Positions 1 to 12,800 of a stretch of 64,000 nucleotides of DNA are shown here, in pieces; positions within the stretch are counted from its first letter, which is position 1, and each line of letters opens with the position of its first letter. A model generated the notes under the pieces. That model saw only the letters and a list, made by a program, of their open reading frames with translations, ran no database searches and was not told where the DNA came from. The stretch spans positions 13,497,959 through 13,561,958 of the forward strand of contig NC_089278.1 in the NCBI RefSeq assembly GCF_963678975.1, read 5' to 3'. The stretch is from Dysidea avara (lineage: Eukaryota > Porifera > Demospongiae > Dictyoceratida > Dysideidae). A program made the position numbers and the translations under genes.

Positions 1-256
1 CGATATAAAGCTACAATTAAGTACAATGCAGCGGGCACACTGAAATATTAGACAAATCTACTGTGATTTTCATATTTTTGTGACATGATAGTTATAGTCC
101 GTGATAGCTATTTTGATCCTTAGTGTACAATACGCATAGCTACTCGGTATATTAATTATTAAACAAAGGGACAAAAACAAACAAAAAAAAAACGGACCCG
201 CCTTAACGAATTATGATATTCCGGTTACTTGACTATATGTGCCCTTAGTCCTTAGT

Positions 257-334
257 TAGTCTCGCGTGCCAGACGGTTTGTGTGGGGGCGGTTTATTTGC
301 CGCCCCCACACAAACCGTCTGGCACGCGAGACTA
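257..334. mobile_element. 78-bp perfect palindromic insertion with 9-bp target duplication
   Basis: The arms start TAGTCTCGCGTGCC and mirror each other around a short loop near 291-299. The same nine bases, gtccttagt, lie directly outside both ends (248-256 and 335-343), which marks a target-site duplication. There is no coding capacity. The end sequence GTCTCGCGTGCCAGAC recurs at 29049, so this is a family of tiny foldback elements rather than a chance hairpin. The 9-bp duplication suggests mobilisation by a Mutator-like transposase, which is an inference. Confidence 0.85.
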
Positions 335-343
335 GTCCTTAGT

Positions 344-2057
344 GTGACGAGGCCTTTGAACTGTGAGAAATCGAATGACTGGGAAGCTACCAAATAACAT
401 AGTACAACATTGGACTCAAGTGCTGCTGGGTGAGTGCAAGTACAGAGCGTTATTTTTGTATCCCCTGAATACCACCTCAGCTCCGCTGAAGGGACTGCGG
501 AAACTGACCCTTCAGCAATAGCTAGATGGTCTTGTTTAGCTTTGAATGATGCGGATGAGGAACGTCTAGTTACGTCTTATCTTGTTAAGACGATATACAG
601 CATAAGTACAGGGGTCTAGACTCAGGTGTATCCGGCATGGCACAGCATGGTGGAGCTCTTACACTATTAAAACATGAATGCAATACAAAATAATAATAGC
701 ACGCAGAAAAGTCCAGTTTATATAGATCCTAACTCTAGAATTAAAACCCTGTATGAGCAGGGGACAGCGAGGGGGACAGCAATATGAGCAGTTTGCTCAA
801 TCTTAATTATAGTCTTCATCACTTATAATTGACAAGCATTAGCCACTTGGGCAATTGTGTCTGGCCTAAACAACGAATCTCGAGATCAACGTTAAGCTAG
901 AAAGCTGAAGGTGATGTTGTAAACAGCTGTATCGATCTTCCAACTTCTAGCGGTCAAAAGATGTTGCTGGGTATTGGTCAGTGGGGATAGCTAGCTGTTA
1001 TTTAAATGTATACGGCTTCTTACCAATTCCAGTTGGTGTATATATAGTTGAGAGGTAGTTATGTTGACATGCTGGTTCCCCTAAAGTTGTGTTCTTTTTT
1101 GTTTGTTCGTTTTTATCTGCTTAGGGCACATTGTAGACTACTTGCATAGTAGCTATAACTAACCTGCTAACTATATTTCTCAGTGACAGGTATCATAAAG
1201 CTATAGCTGGACTGTTTGTTGGCTAAGTATAAAAGTGACTGACTGGTATACATACGTATAAATAAGTCTTAATTTTACAGACTTGATTTGGCACAAAAAG
1301 TAACGGTAATGGTACAGGATTAAACTTTTTAGTGTCTACATTATTAGTATGCTGTGTGTTGCTATTATAATTGTGTCACCTCATTAATGATTATATAGCA
1401 CAATGGGTAGCTTTTCCTGTGATCTGTTTTAATCATGTCTAGTTCCAGTGTACTGCGTTGAATAGTAAATAATAACATCAGCACATGTGAAAACTTGAAT
1501 TGATTTTAGACCGTATATGTAGCGAATGTCCTATAGATTTGATAACCAGCAAGAAATAGGTTGTTTAGCTTAGTGAACTGCACTGTATTTTGTATATTAC
1601 ATGAGAACACACTGACCATTGACTCTATGACAAAGCAACTACCAGTGAATATGGTCCATTGTGCATTCTTGGTGATTAGCACAAGGCCACAAATATACAG
1701 AGGTGTGCTTAGTGTATACCATATATAGTGGTCATTGTATGGCTGCTGTCCTGCCCTAGTAGACTGACTTGCACAACAAACAGATCATGTGTAGATGTTG
1801 TGACACTATATATTTTTGTGTCTTAATTTCACTATGGTAATGAGAAATTTTAAATGATTACAGTAGGGATTAAATGTGTGCTGTAATGTGGCTGCAGGTG
1901 TCCTAATTTTCCTGGTACTTGTTTGCATCACCTTTTTGTAAGATCATTCATTAATGAATCATTCATTATTGTGATTAATAGTATAGTGGCGTAGCCCCCA
2001 AATTAGCAAAACTTTTCATATAAATAGTACTCCTCATGACCTGTATTTTTTTTAATA
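344..2057. other. Intergenic, nothing recognised
   Basis: No gene or structured repeat could be supported. A short GTG-started open stretch lies at 434-619 without splice context or recognisable protein. Around 1670-1790 there is a piece (cacaaatatacagaggtgtgc and following) that recurs at about 34765-34830, so part of this stretch is dispersed repeat. Confidence 0.5.
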
Positions 2058-2489
2058 TAGTGCCATCGCAGATTTGACCTTTATGGCCATTTTTGCACAG
2101 AAATTTGATCATTTCTCTCTTTAACTCCCTGAAGCATTAACTAACTTGTTAAAACCAAAGTAAACTTGAAGATCTTTGAAAGAATCAACTTGATTTGAAG
2201 TTAGTGTAGGTAATTCCATTTCTTAAGCTATGACCACTTTTATTTGAGTTTACCTGCATGTCCTTGGGGTGTAAATTACCCGTGGGGAGGTAAATTATCT
2301 CGAAATTCATGAATAATATAAAAGATTGTAACTTTGGAATAAAATCACCTATTACCTTCAAATCAAGTTGCTTCTTTCAACAAGACCCTTACTTTGGTTC
2401 TATGTTTTAGCAAGTTAATTATGCCTTAGGGAGATAAAGACAAATATGACCATAATGGTTACCAAAGTTCAAATCTGCAATGACACTAT
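2058..2489. mobile_element. Inverted-repeat (MITE-like) element
   Basis: The left arm beginning tagtgccatcgcagatttg is mirrored by the right arm ending caaatctgcaatgacacta. Further inside, the block around aaaccaaagtaaac is mirrored by the block around actttggttctatg. There is no open frame. A partial left-arm-like copy (cagatttgacctt, then ggccattttt) lies at about 27448-27485. It is a non-coding foldback DNA element, diverged between arms. Confidence 0.6.
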
Positions 2490-2591
2490 AGATATCTAAA
2501 AATGCATGTCACCAGGAGTACCATTAATGTGGAAATTTCATGGTTTTACTGTGAGAACAACAAACATGTTAGACTGTGAATTGTGTGACTA

Positions 2592-2926
2592 ATGCACCTA
2601 TCAATGTATTGCCCCACCACCCCCCCCCCCCCCCCCCCTCGGGCGTAAGTGGGGCTTTACAGGGGGAATTGACACCAAACCGCTACCCCACTATATGGGG
2701 CATTTGACGATCGTTCAGTAAGCACCCAAATATTTTTTGTTGTAACTTCCTTCGCTATGTCAAATCCCGAGTAAATCCCGCGTTGCAACTGGAGCCAATG
2801 GTGGGGATTTGATACGATAGGTTTGCCCTACTATGGGGCATTTGACATTCGGCTGTGTCAAATCCCCACTATAGCCCCATATATGCCCGAGGGGGGGGTA
2901 GTGGGGCAGTACATTGATAGGTGCAT
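2592..2926. mobile_element. Inverted-repeat element with poly-C tract
   Basis: The ends are atgcacctatcaatgt and acattgataggtgcat, inverted. The interior alternates blocks such as ggggcatttgac and gtcaaatcccc, and a poly-C run occupies about 2617-2638. A shorter relative with the same ends sits at 42227-42394. It is a non-coding MITE-type element. The poly-C/poly-G stretches near the two ends can pair when folded. Confidence 0.65.
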
Positions 2927-3783
2927 AATATGTGCCCCAATGGCAAGTGAACTGTATGACCAGTACACTTTGGTGTGAGCTCTGTTCTGTCTGATATACA
3001 CTGTAACCAACCTGCTAGCCAACATTAAGAATTCATATTGAACCCTTGCCAACAGTTAATGTGCTTATGAATCAACATGTGTACATTAAAATACATAGGA
3101 AAGAAGAAGGAAAGTTAATCCCGTGGTGCTAAAATTCTGTCTTATGGTATACACCATAAGACTCAAGTGATCTCTTACTGTAAAGAGGCTTCATACCATT
3201 AGCCATTTCAATCAGTAGTCAGTAGAGAATACAAACTTATCTGAATTGTTTGCTTGAACATCATGGATATGTACTCCATTTGTGTTCAAGAACATGGCCT
3301 TCGTAACAGAAGTTGTTAAGGACAAAAAGAGGTCAGATAAATGCAAATAGACTATATATATTGACTAAGTAAGACAGCAACAAAAACATTGTGGACAGCC
3401 AAACAACTGCAAATTTTATATATATGTGTCTCAAAAGGCACAAAAATTGTAGCTTGCCAGCTGGCTTATTTTCATTGTGCAGAAAAGAAGCATGAAGTTC
3501 AATGAAATTTTTGTGGGTTTATTCTACATTACATAACAGCAGGAGATCATTATCACCAATAGTGCTTATGAACGTCTTCTGATAGCAGGCAGAAAAACAA
3601 GTGATCTTACAAAAATACTATTACGATAATCCTCAAACCTGTTTGTTGACAAAAATTACGATTTTCAAATTTTTTTCATAGTGGTAAAACAATTTTTAAA
3701 ATATATTATACAGTAGTTGCAGGGATATTCAGTAAACCAGTTAACCATGCAGTCTCTATTTTTTTTATTAAAGGATACTGATA

Positions 3784-3872
3784 ATGAAGTTTATGATTCA
3801 CCTTAAGTGGCTAATAGTGGCTACTCTGGAGTTAAACGTTCTACTGGTCTCCCATACTGGCAGAGCTGATGG
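3784..3872 (+). CDS. RTK1 exon 1: signal peptide
   Basis: The ATG opens a 29-codon exon with a hydrophobic core ([14 protein letters not shown]) and ends at a strong donor (gtgagt), leaving two bases of a codon. Exon 2 at 4306 supplies exactly the missing base. The second receptor gene at 49078 has an exon of the same kind and phase, which supports this start. Confidence 0.8.
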
Positions 3873-6800
3873 GTGAGTTCTTGTCCTCTCCCATTTATGG
3901 GTGAGAAATGAGCTTGACTTCTCCTTTTTATGGGTGAGAAATGAGCATTTTATTTGTGCATGTATTTGGCTCTGGAACATGCATGTTGTACATAGAGACT
4001 GACCCAACTTGCAATTACAATATTTAACTTTAGATGATGGTATTTAATTCACAAGCCTATAGCTAGAGAGATTTCTTATTCTATGTTTTATGGTACAGAA
4101 ATAAATTGGATAATCTGAACTCTAACCCTATCTTTAACTGTGTTAATTCAAGTCTTGTGATGGTATGTTTTTAAAGCAAGCTAGGATTAACCCACCCTTA
4201 AAAAATCTAATAATGTGTAAATTTTTCCATAGTGGTATTTGAATTTATTCATGCAAGTGAATGAGATATTGGTAATTGAAAAGTGATATTATTATTCATT
4301 TGTAGGGGACTGGAAAGTTCATTGATAGATTGTTCAGTATATTCGGATCAACCACTCTTTACATATTCTAATGAAACAATCCAGAATGATGCTATTAAAT
4401 TACTGGAATCTCTCAGCAACATTACCAATGGGAAATACTGTATAGTAATGCTAAACAGATTTCTGTGTAATATTATATTTCCACCTTTCCAACAATCAAG
4501 TACTGTCACTCAGACACTTTGTACTGACAGTTGTGAGAATTATGTTAGTAATGGAATATGTGCAAGGCATGTGAAAGCTATGATAGAAAGGTTAAGGACA
4601 ATGTCCATGAATGAAACTGCCTTGGGTCTACAAAATTGCACTTCACCATTGCTGGAGCCTAACAATGGTACATTGTCAGAGCCTAACAATGGTACATCGT
4701 CAAATTGTACCACTTTGCCAGGTAAGTGTGTCTCATAATGACATGCCCTCATGTAGTGTACAAATCATACAGTACAGCATAGTACTTCATAGTAGAAGAT
4801 TTGCACTTTCCCCATAAACCATCACTCCTAACAAGCCTCACCTTCCTTCATTGCTAAAAACATTCAGAGCAACCCAAAAAACTTCTATATAAAAGTTATT
4901 CTTGAATTTTCTATGTACTGACTAACTGACCGATACCTTCAGCCAAGCATGACTTGACTATGGCAATCACTACAGGTTGATTTATCATAAAGCTCCAAAC
5001 TTTTGGGGTTGAAATTATTTGTGATTTTCATGATTCCCATGATTTTTTGTTTCATGAAAATAATTATACACAGTTCATTACACTACATGATTACATCACA
5101 TAATTCCCGTTACATATTATGTGAATGTAAAGGCACCAAGCTAGAGCCAAAACGAATGTGAATTTGTACAAGTTCTTCAAGCATACACCTATGCATTGAG
5201 AGTCAGTGCAGGGGTAGTAAACATGCGTGCAAGTTGTAATTGCAACTGCTCGCACTTACCCCTTCCTATTTAGGCTTCAAATTATGCTTTATAATTTTCT
5301 TCATTATGTTCTGAATTTAGCATGCTTTATTATCCCAAAATGCACTTACTATTATTCTATAACCTTTATATTTTTATTGAACTTTAGTAACTATCATACA
5401 GTACAGTAGTACTGTAGAGTAGGGACCACAAAGGTTTGGGCGTGGCACATGAAAAAACATCACCCATAAACTAGCCTTACTTTTCCCTGATGATGATGAG
5501 GCAGTATTGGTTAGGCAAAACTAAGCCCAAACAAGCCTTCAGATCAACCTGAAATACTTTCAACAAGTTGCTATGGAATTTATTTATTTAACAAAAATTA
5601 TTAAATGGAATTTTCTAGTGACTGACTGACTCAGTAACTGATTGACTGATGCCTTCAGACAAGTGTAATTCGATGACTACAGGCTGTTTTTTCACTACTC
5701 AATTTCGCTTGTGCCTTTGGCATACTGCAGTATGTACAATGCATTTTTTATGGACTTACCAGTGTCCTCCTTTGTGTCCCACTCATCTTTGTTGACAACA
5801 AAGGTGTCAATTTGGCGGTAGAATGTGATGGCTTCCCTTCGTAATTGAAATTGTCCGTATTTTTCATAGTAGCTACTTTGATTGCAGAGGTGCTTTTCAA
5901 ACAGTTCTTGATTCGTATTGCTGTGTAATGGGTTGAACATAGCTGACAATGAAGCATAATGGATACTTCACTTTTCAGACGATATGTGATATGTGTGGGT
6001 TCACCAGTCATAATATATTTATTTTACAAAAAAAGTTAACAAACAAGTACACACAAAAAATTGGAATTTTCAGCTAGAGTAGAGACTATAGCACATCGAT
6101 AAAAAGTACTGAAACAAGCTGAGTAGTACATGATATTAAATCACAGTAAAACAATAAGAAGTGTTATATATATATCCCTTCTGTGCCTACTCTAGTTGAA
6201 AATTCCAATATTTTATGTGTACTTGTAATGTTCGGCAAAATTTTGAAGCAGTGATAATCCTGTTTTTAATTATCTGGAAGGTTAATTTTTAGTTGGAATT
6301 TTTTTAGAGAAAGTGACTGCTCTATTAAAATATATTGATCTCAACTTACGTGCATAAAATTTATAATTATGTCAACTGTACTTTAAAATTGTTTCAAATG
6401 CTGCATGGCATAGTTTTCAATTCTTTATTGCATCATTGATGCAGTGTTGGGCAAGTTACTTTGTAAAAGTAACTAGTTACATATCAAGACTCACGGTAGT
6501 GAGTCGCGCGGCCAAGAAACTACAAAGCGCACGCCCAATTAAAAGACACGCGGCCACTACTGTGAGTTATTTACGTGTAGGGCCGGTTTCGCAATATTAG
6601 TCCTAAATTATGCAACATCTCTCAATAGATTTGTATTGCGTTACGTGATAAAAAATCTTTAGGAGTCGTTATAGTTTTCTTGCGACCTCGCTAAAATAAA
6701 AAAGTAACTATCGCAAAATAAAAAATAGGCGTATTTCACTTTATTTCTCTACCTTATGTTACAACTACTGTCACGTTATACCAGTCAACATAGTCGTGTT

Positions 6801-9800
6801 TGTATAGTCCATCTAGCACTGACATTATCCAATCCTGGTTTGCCTATACGCGTATTTTCTTCAATCAATCTCTAATCCCTACAATAACTTTTAAAGACAC
6901 GACGTGGACACAAACTCTAATGCCTGATAAACAAGTTGTGACAGCGTGCTGAACCGTAAGTTCCCTAGGGATGGCGTTTTAAGCAGAAATCTTTTAAATT
7001 CCATTTAGTACCACACCCCATGCGAGCGTTTATAAATCGCCAGTTGTCTTATGGTTTGAAGAACAAAATCACTAGCGAAGGTGCTTTAAGCATACTCTTC
7101 AATTCTCTATTTACATGTAATTTTTAATAGATTAACCACAAAGGCCGGTAAGGTGAATACAAAAGGTAACAAGCCTTTAGGGGTTACCACCTCTATGTAG
7201 TATGTACCATGTAGCTTGTGTTGTGGCTTTCATTAAGTATTATGCACACACAAATGGTGCAACAAAATTTTGTAATGGATTGCTCGAATGTGGTTGGTGG
7301 TGTTGTGGCTCGAATGTGGTTCGTGGTTTGCCAGTGACCATGTATGAGTTGGGGTTGGTCCACACAACTTACACAATATTCAAATTTCATGATGGCCATG
7401 ATAATTTCTTGCCATATGGTAAACATACAACAATGTGTAACAACGTTAATTAACATCACATCAAGACTTGACTAAAAATAGTTCCAACAATAGTGATGAT
7501 TTCTTGTATGTCAGCATGACGATACTGAGACCTGTAAAAGAATAAGCAGGCACTGAAGTTAACCTTAAATTAAACACTCATGCAACTGACCTGGAACATC
7601 GGTCGCAACACCAAAAACACTTGTTTCGATATCTGATGACACAATCTAGCAGGCACTGAATTAAAAGAGAATGTACAAAAAATCAATATGCCGGGCTGTG
7701 TCAATAATAGCATGGATAATCAAAATGAACAAAAATTATATCCCAGGCTAAGTGAATGAATAACATAACTGTTGGGTAAGCATGTTAAACCAGAACATTA
7801 GGACATTAGTCAAACCAGAACATTAGGACATTAGTCAAACAAAAGTACGCTATCACAACTTGGTCATAATACAATGTTTGTACCACTGGACTTCACACTG
7901 GTTGCCCAAAAATTGTGCCATTCTGGGACAACAGCATAATATTATGAAACAAATAGTTACTACAACACAGAAGGCTTACTGTTGCACTGTCTACACTGAT
8001 ATACCATAATTTAAAAACATAACAGGTGGGCATTAAATACAATACACTTAATATCTGGGTACTAGGAAAAAATCACTAACATCACAACATGTAAACTGAC
8101 CTGAAAATTAACACCCTTGATGCCACTACAGTCTACACTGGATACTTGTTCGAACCCATCAACACTATGCCTGATACATCTGAGTAGATTGACCTGCAAA
8201 TTCACATCACTAGTGTACAGTGATAATTGATAACTGCAAAAACAACAATTGCAATAATACAATTCTTCTGCACGTCAACTGACCTGAAATTCATGACACT
8301 CAATACCGAGACCTGTAAAAGAATAAGCAGGCACTGAAGTCAACCTTAAATTAAACACACATGCAAACTGACCTGGAACATCGGTCGCAACACCAAAAAC
8401 ATCTGTTTCGATATCTGACAAAACAATCCAGCAGGCACTGAATTAAAAAGAGAATGTGCAAAAAATCAATATGCCGGGCTGTACCAATAAAGGATGAATA
8501 ATCAAAATGAACTAAAAATATATATCCCATATGCAGGTTAAGTGAGTAACATAACTGTTGGGTAAGCATGTAAACCAGAACATTTGGTCATTAGTCAAAC
8601 AAAAGTACGCTATCACAAACTGGTCACTGATAATTGATAACTACAAAAAGAACAATTGCAATAATACAATTCCTCTGAATGTCAACTGACCTGAAATTCA
8701 TGACACTTGTATCTTTGTTCCTGCATGGTCTCATCTTTGTTCCTGCATGGTCTCAACTTACATATGTACCATGATCACATTCAACTGCTAGTGGATAAAC
8801 CAGTATGACCAGATGGCCTGCAAAAACCAACAAGCAGGTGTTAAATACAATACACATACCTAAAGCCTGGAATATGAAAAATATTATATAAGCATTATTC
8901 CACACTGATATAGTAATAGATTATAGGATGTTGTGGAACTTGCCTAAACGTGTAAACTTGAACATGAGGACAACCGCATAATCTGGACACTTGGAATTGT
9001 CCAATACCTGATGAACTGCAAGTAGGTACTAATGACATTCACTTCAACATTTTATCCCAGCTGGGTGAATCTCTTGTAACTGAGTAAAAAGGTGTTTATT
9101 TTCCACCTGCAACCAAAGTTCTACATTTCTGTGGTTGGGTGTACATAAACTGACTTGGAAAATCAGTATGCCATAGGGGTATGGAAATGGTTCCTTTCCT
9201 TCTGTTGTGACATTACTTACAGCTGACTGGTAAATGATCATCGATGTCCCCATGGACCCCAACAATGAGTATACCAACAACTTCACAAGTTGGAATGAAT
9301 TTCCTTTCAACATCTGGTGGACAGGTCCAAAAACCCTATCGCACAAACACGGTGAATCAGTGTGTGGCGATGTGACACGTTGCACAAACTTGACTCCTCG
9401 TTTCGTTAGCATTCAAGACCGGCATATATCATAGAGTCCCTCAGTATTCTTGACTCTTACTTTTTCAAGCGTTGCTCAAGCGATGTAGTTTCTCACGAGG
9501 GGCTCGAGTTTCTCAGTAAAGTCGAGCCGATTAAAGTACGCCTCACCATCCAGTTACATTCTTAAACCATTCAATTTAAAACCACGTATCATGAGTGTCC
9601 GCTTAAGGTAATTAGGGACTTTCCATGAGATTTCCCCTAAATAGATCACGTGTTAGTTGTCAATCTGGTGGATTCTGGTGGTATACATGGTTCAACAATG
9701 CGGTAAGTGTAGTATAAGCTGTCAATGAATAATTGTTTGTACACTACTAAACTAAGTTATTTTTGTGTGATAAGCATGCTTGAGGAAGGGTCTGGGGGAC

Positions 9801-12800
9801 GAGACTAATGTTTTGACAGCAGTTGATGGACAGCAGTTGATGATGGCCAGGCAAAGAACTGCGAGAAGAACTACTATGATAGTATGATAGTAGGGAAAAA
9901 TTCCCACCCCTATAGCTCTGCCTAGGGGCATTAACTAGCATTATCTACAGCTACTGTATTATGTTGCTGTCTACAGCTACTGTATTATGTTGCTGATATG
10001 TACATTCAGGCCAAGAATAAAGGTGAAAGTGGTAGTAAGGCTCAATCCTATTATTCTGCTGAACAGGCAAGGGAGTCTGGGACTCTGGGGACATGTTCCC
10101 TCAGGAAAGTATAAGTACTACAACTTTTTTGTTTTAATTGCTTCATCAAGTATAAAAATTTCAGTCAAAAGGTGATGATTGAGCTCTGGTCTTATGCACT
10201 GGTTGGAGTGGTTGTATCGATACTGCACTGTGACATCCTTGAGGGGTTAGTGCTGGCATTGTCCATGGCAATACTATTCCATCTCCCCGAGTCTTGATGA
10301 TTGAGTCCTTCATTCCTTTCTCTGCTGCTCCAATCCTGAAGTTGTGACCACAGTCAAAAGGTGACGATCGAGGCTCTGGTCTTGCATCTATACTGTACTG
10401 CAACACCCTTGAGGGGTTAGTACCGGCATTGTCCATCGCAATACTGTTCCATCTCCCATATACAAGTTTTGATGGTTGAGTCCTCTATTCCTTTCTTTGC
10501 TGCTCTAACCCTGAAGTTGCGACCAAAATATTAAAAAATGGTTAAATGATTATGATGATAACAATTACAAATGTATTTATAGCTGTGTAGCAACTGTGAA
10601 CTAATTAGGCACTTGCAAGTTTAATTAGGTGTCTGAAGCATTTAACATGCACAGATATGAGATATATTCATCACGTGCAGGCAGTAAAGATAAATTTACT
10701 CTAATAGAACAGTCATACTACACCGTAAATTCATACTTCCGAATTTACGGTGTTATGAAACAATCATTATTATGTATGGATTTTACTGACTCTCCAAGAT
10801 AATATTCTGCATTAATGTTAATTGCTCATTTCCAAAAAAATTACCTTTTAAACCAAATATAGAGTCTATCACTGACAAAAATGAGTGATATCCACCCCAA
10901 AAACACCTTCGCTGTAAAAAAGGCGCGCCCAAGAAACTACAAGTACCTGGAACCCAATGTAAAAAACAAAAAGAAAAATCAGCTTAGCTGAAGTGAAAAG
11001 TAACTGGTAACTTAAAGAGCTGATATCTGAAGCGGCCAAGAATACAATTACTAAAGTTTAATCCATGCAAGAACACCTTGGCTATAAAACAGGTGTATAC
11101 ATGAAAGTAACTGGCAACTGAAATGGCTGATATCTGAAGCGGCCAAGAATGAATGGTCATATACAACTAATTCAAAAATTTAACACTGAACCTTTATAAT
11201 TCAGCTGTGTTCTATATTCACTCTTGCTGCATCGTAAAGTAATTTCTTTTAACTCTAATTGGCTGGTAATTTGGCCGCCTTTTTTAATAGTCAGTATAAT
11301 AGAGCAAAAAAAGGCGGCCAAATTACCAGCCAATTAGAGTTAAAAGAAATTACTTTACGATGCAGCAAGAGTGAATATAGAACACAGCTGAATTATAAAG
11401 GTTCAGTGTTAAATTTTTGAATTAGTTGTATATGACCATTCATTCTTGGCCGCTTCAGATATCAGCCATTTCAGTTGCCAGTTACTTTCATGTATACACC
11501 TGTTTTATAGCCAAGGTGTTCTTGCATGGATTAAACTTTAGTAATTGTATTCTTGGCCGCTTCAGATATCAGCTCTTTAAGTTACCAGTTACTTTTCACT
11601 TCAGCTAAGCTGATTTTTCTTTTTGTTTTTTACATTGGGTTCCAGGTACTTGTAGTTTCTTGGGCGCGCCTTTTTTACAGCGAAGGTGTTTTTGGGGTGG
11701 TTACATATTACTTGCAACTGAACTATTTAGTTACAGTTACATATTACCCATAAAACAAAGTAACTATAATAATATTACATATTATATTACTTTGTGTCCA
11801 CAGTCTTAAATTGTCACGTGTGAAACTACCACTTTATCACCTGACATGATTGCGTTGTTGGACAATGTGCAAATCTTGGTTATAAGTAAGAAGCTGGTGA
11901 ATAAGCTTCATTCAGTAGGCTTCGTTACTTCGTTTTGGCTAGGCGTTACTCAGAGGTTAACTAACGAGATTAGTAACTTCGTTACTTGTAGTAATAATAT
12001 TATGTAATATTAGACTCGTTACAGTAACTATATTACTTAGATAATGTGTTACATTTGTAAGTAAAGTAAATCGAGTTATATTACCCATTTTCTAGCGTAT
12101 TTCGTTATATTACTTAGTTACCACAAAAGTAATAATATTACGTAACGCGTTACTTATGTAACGCGTTACTCCGAACACTGTGCATCATTATAGTAAATTG
12201 TTTGCCTGACTCCTATTCCTGTTTACAAATGCTACAATCAAATATGATGATTACCCAGCAATTGTTGCTATGTAACTATATATACTGTTGCTGTGCAATG
12301 GGGGTGCCTATCGCTATGGTAACACTAGTTGTCAAGGTGGACATGTGCTTCTAGTAGCATGATATTTTAGGAAATAGAATTTGGAAATCAAGGAGCATCC
12401 ACCTTTTCAAACATACTCTCTGCAACAACTTTCAACATTCTGTAGGACCAGGTGTCCTACAGACCTTCTAATAATAATAAAAAAAATGTCGCTACAATTT
12501 ACTTGCAGCATTTCAAAATGCCATTGAGATTATTATAACACGTTCACATGTTGTAGTGCTTATTTTTATTTTATAGTTCTCCATAACAGTTTGGATTTTG
12601 TCCAGTAAGTTACATATTGTTTTCTTGTAATCTTTTTTTACCTGCATAAATGTTGTATGGCTTATTTTGAAATTATAGTATGTGCCTTTGTAGAAAGAAT
12701 TAATAGTTAGCAGGTTTTTTAAATCACAAGCTGTAGTTACAGTGGAACCTCTCTTAACAAACTCCACAAATTAAGGACACAATAGAAAATAAACCTCCAT

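Noticed and set aside
434..619. 61-codon frame with somewhat higher GC
   Set aside because: Begins at GTG, with no acceptor/donor pair and no recognisable protein.
7193..7459. Two overlapping opposite-strand frames of about 85 codons
   Set aside because: No splice context or family resemblance, and overlapping frames on both strands suggest chance.
10984..11608. Pair of identical 60-residue frames
   Set aside because: They are the two arms of the palindrome. Identity reflects the inverted repeat, not two genes.
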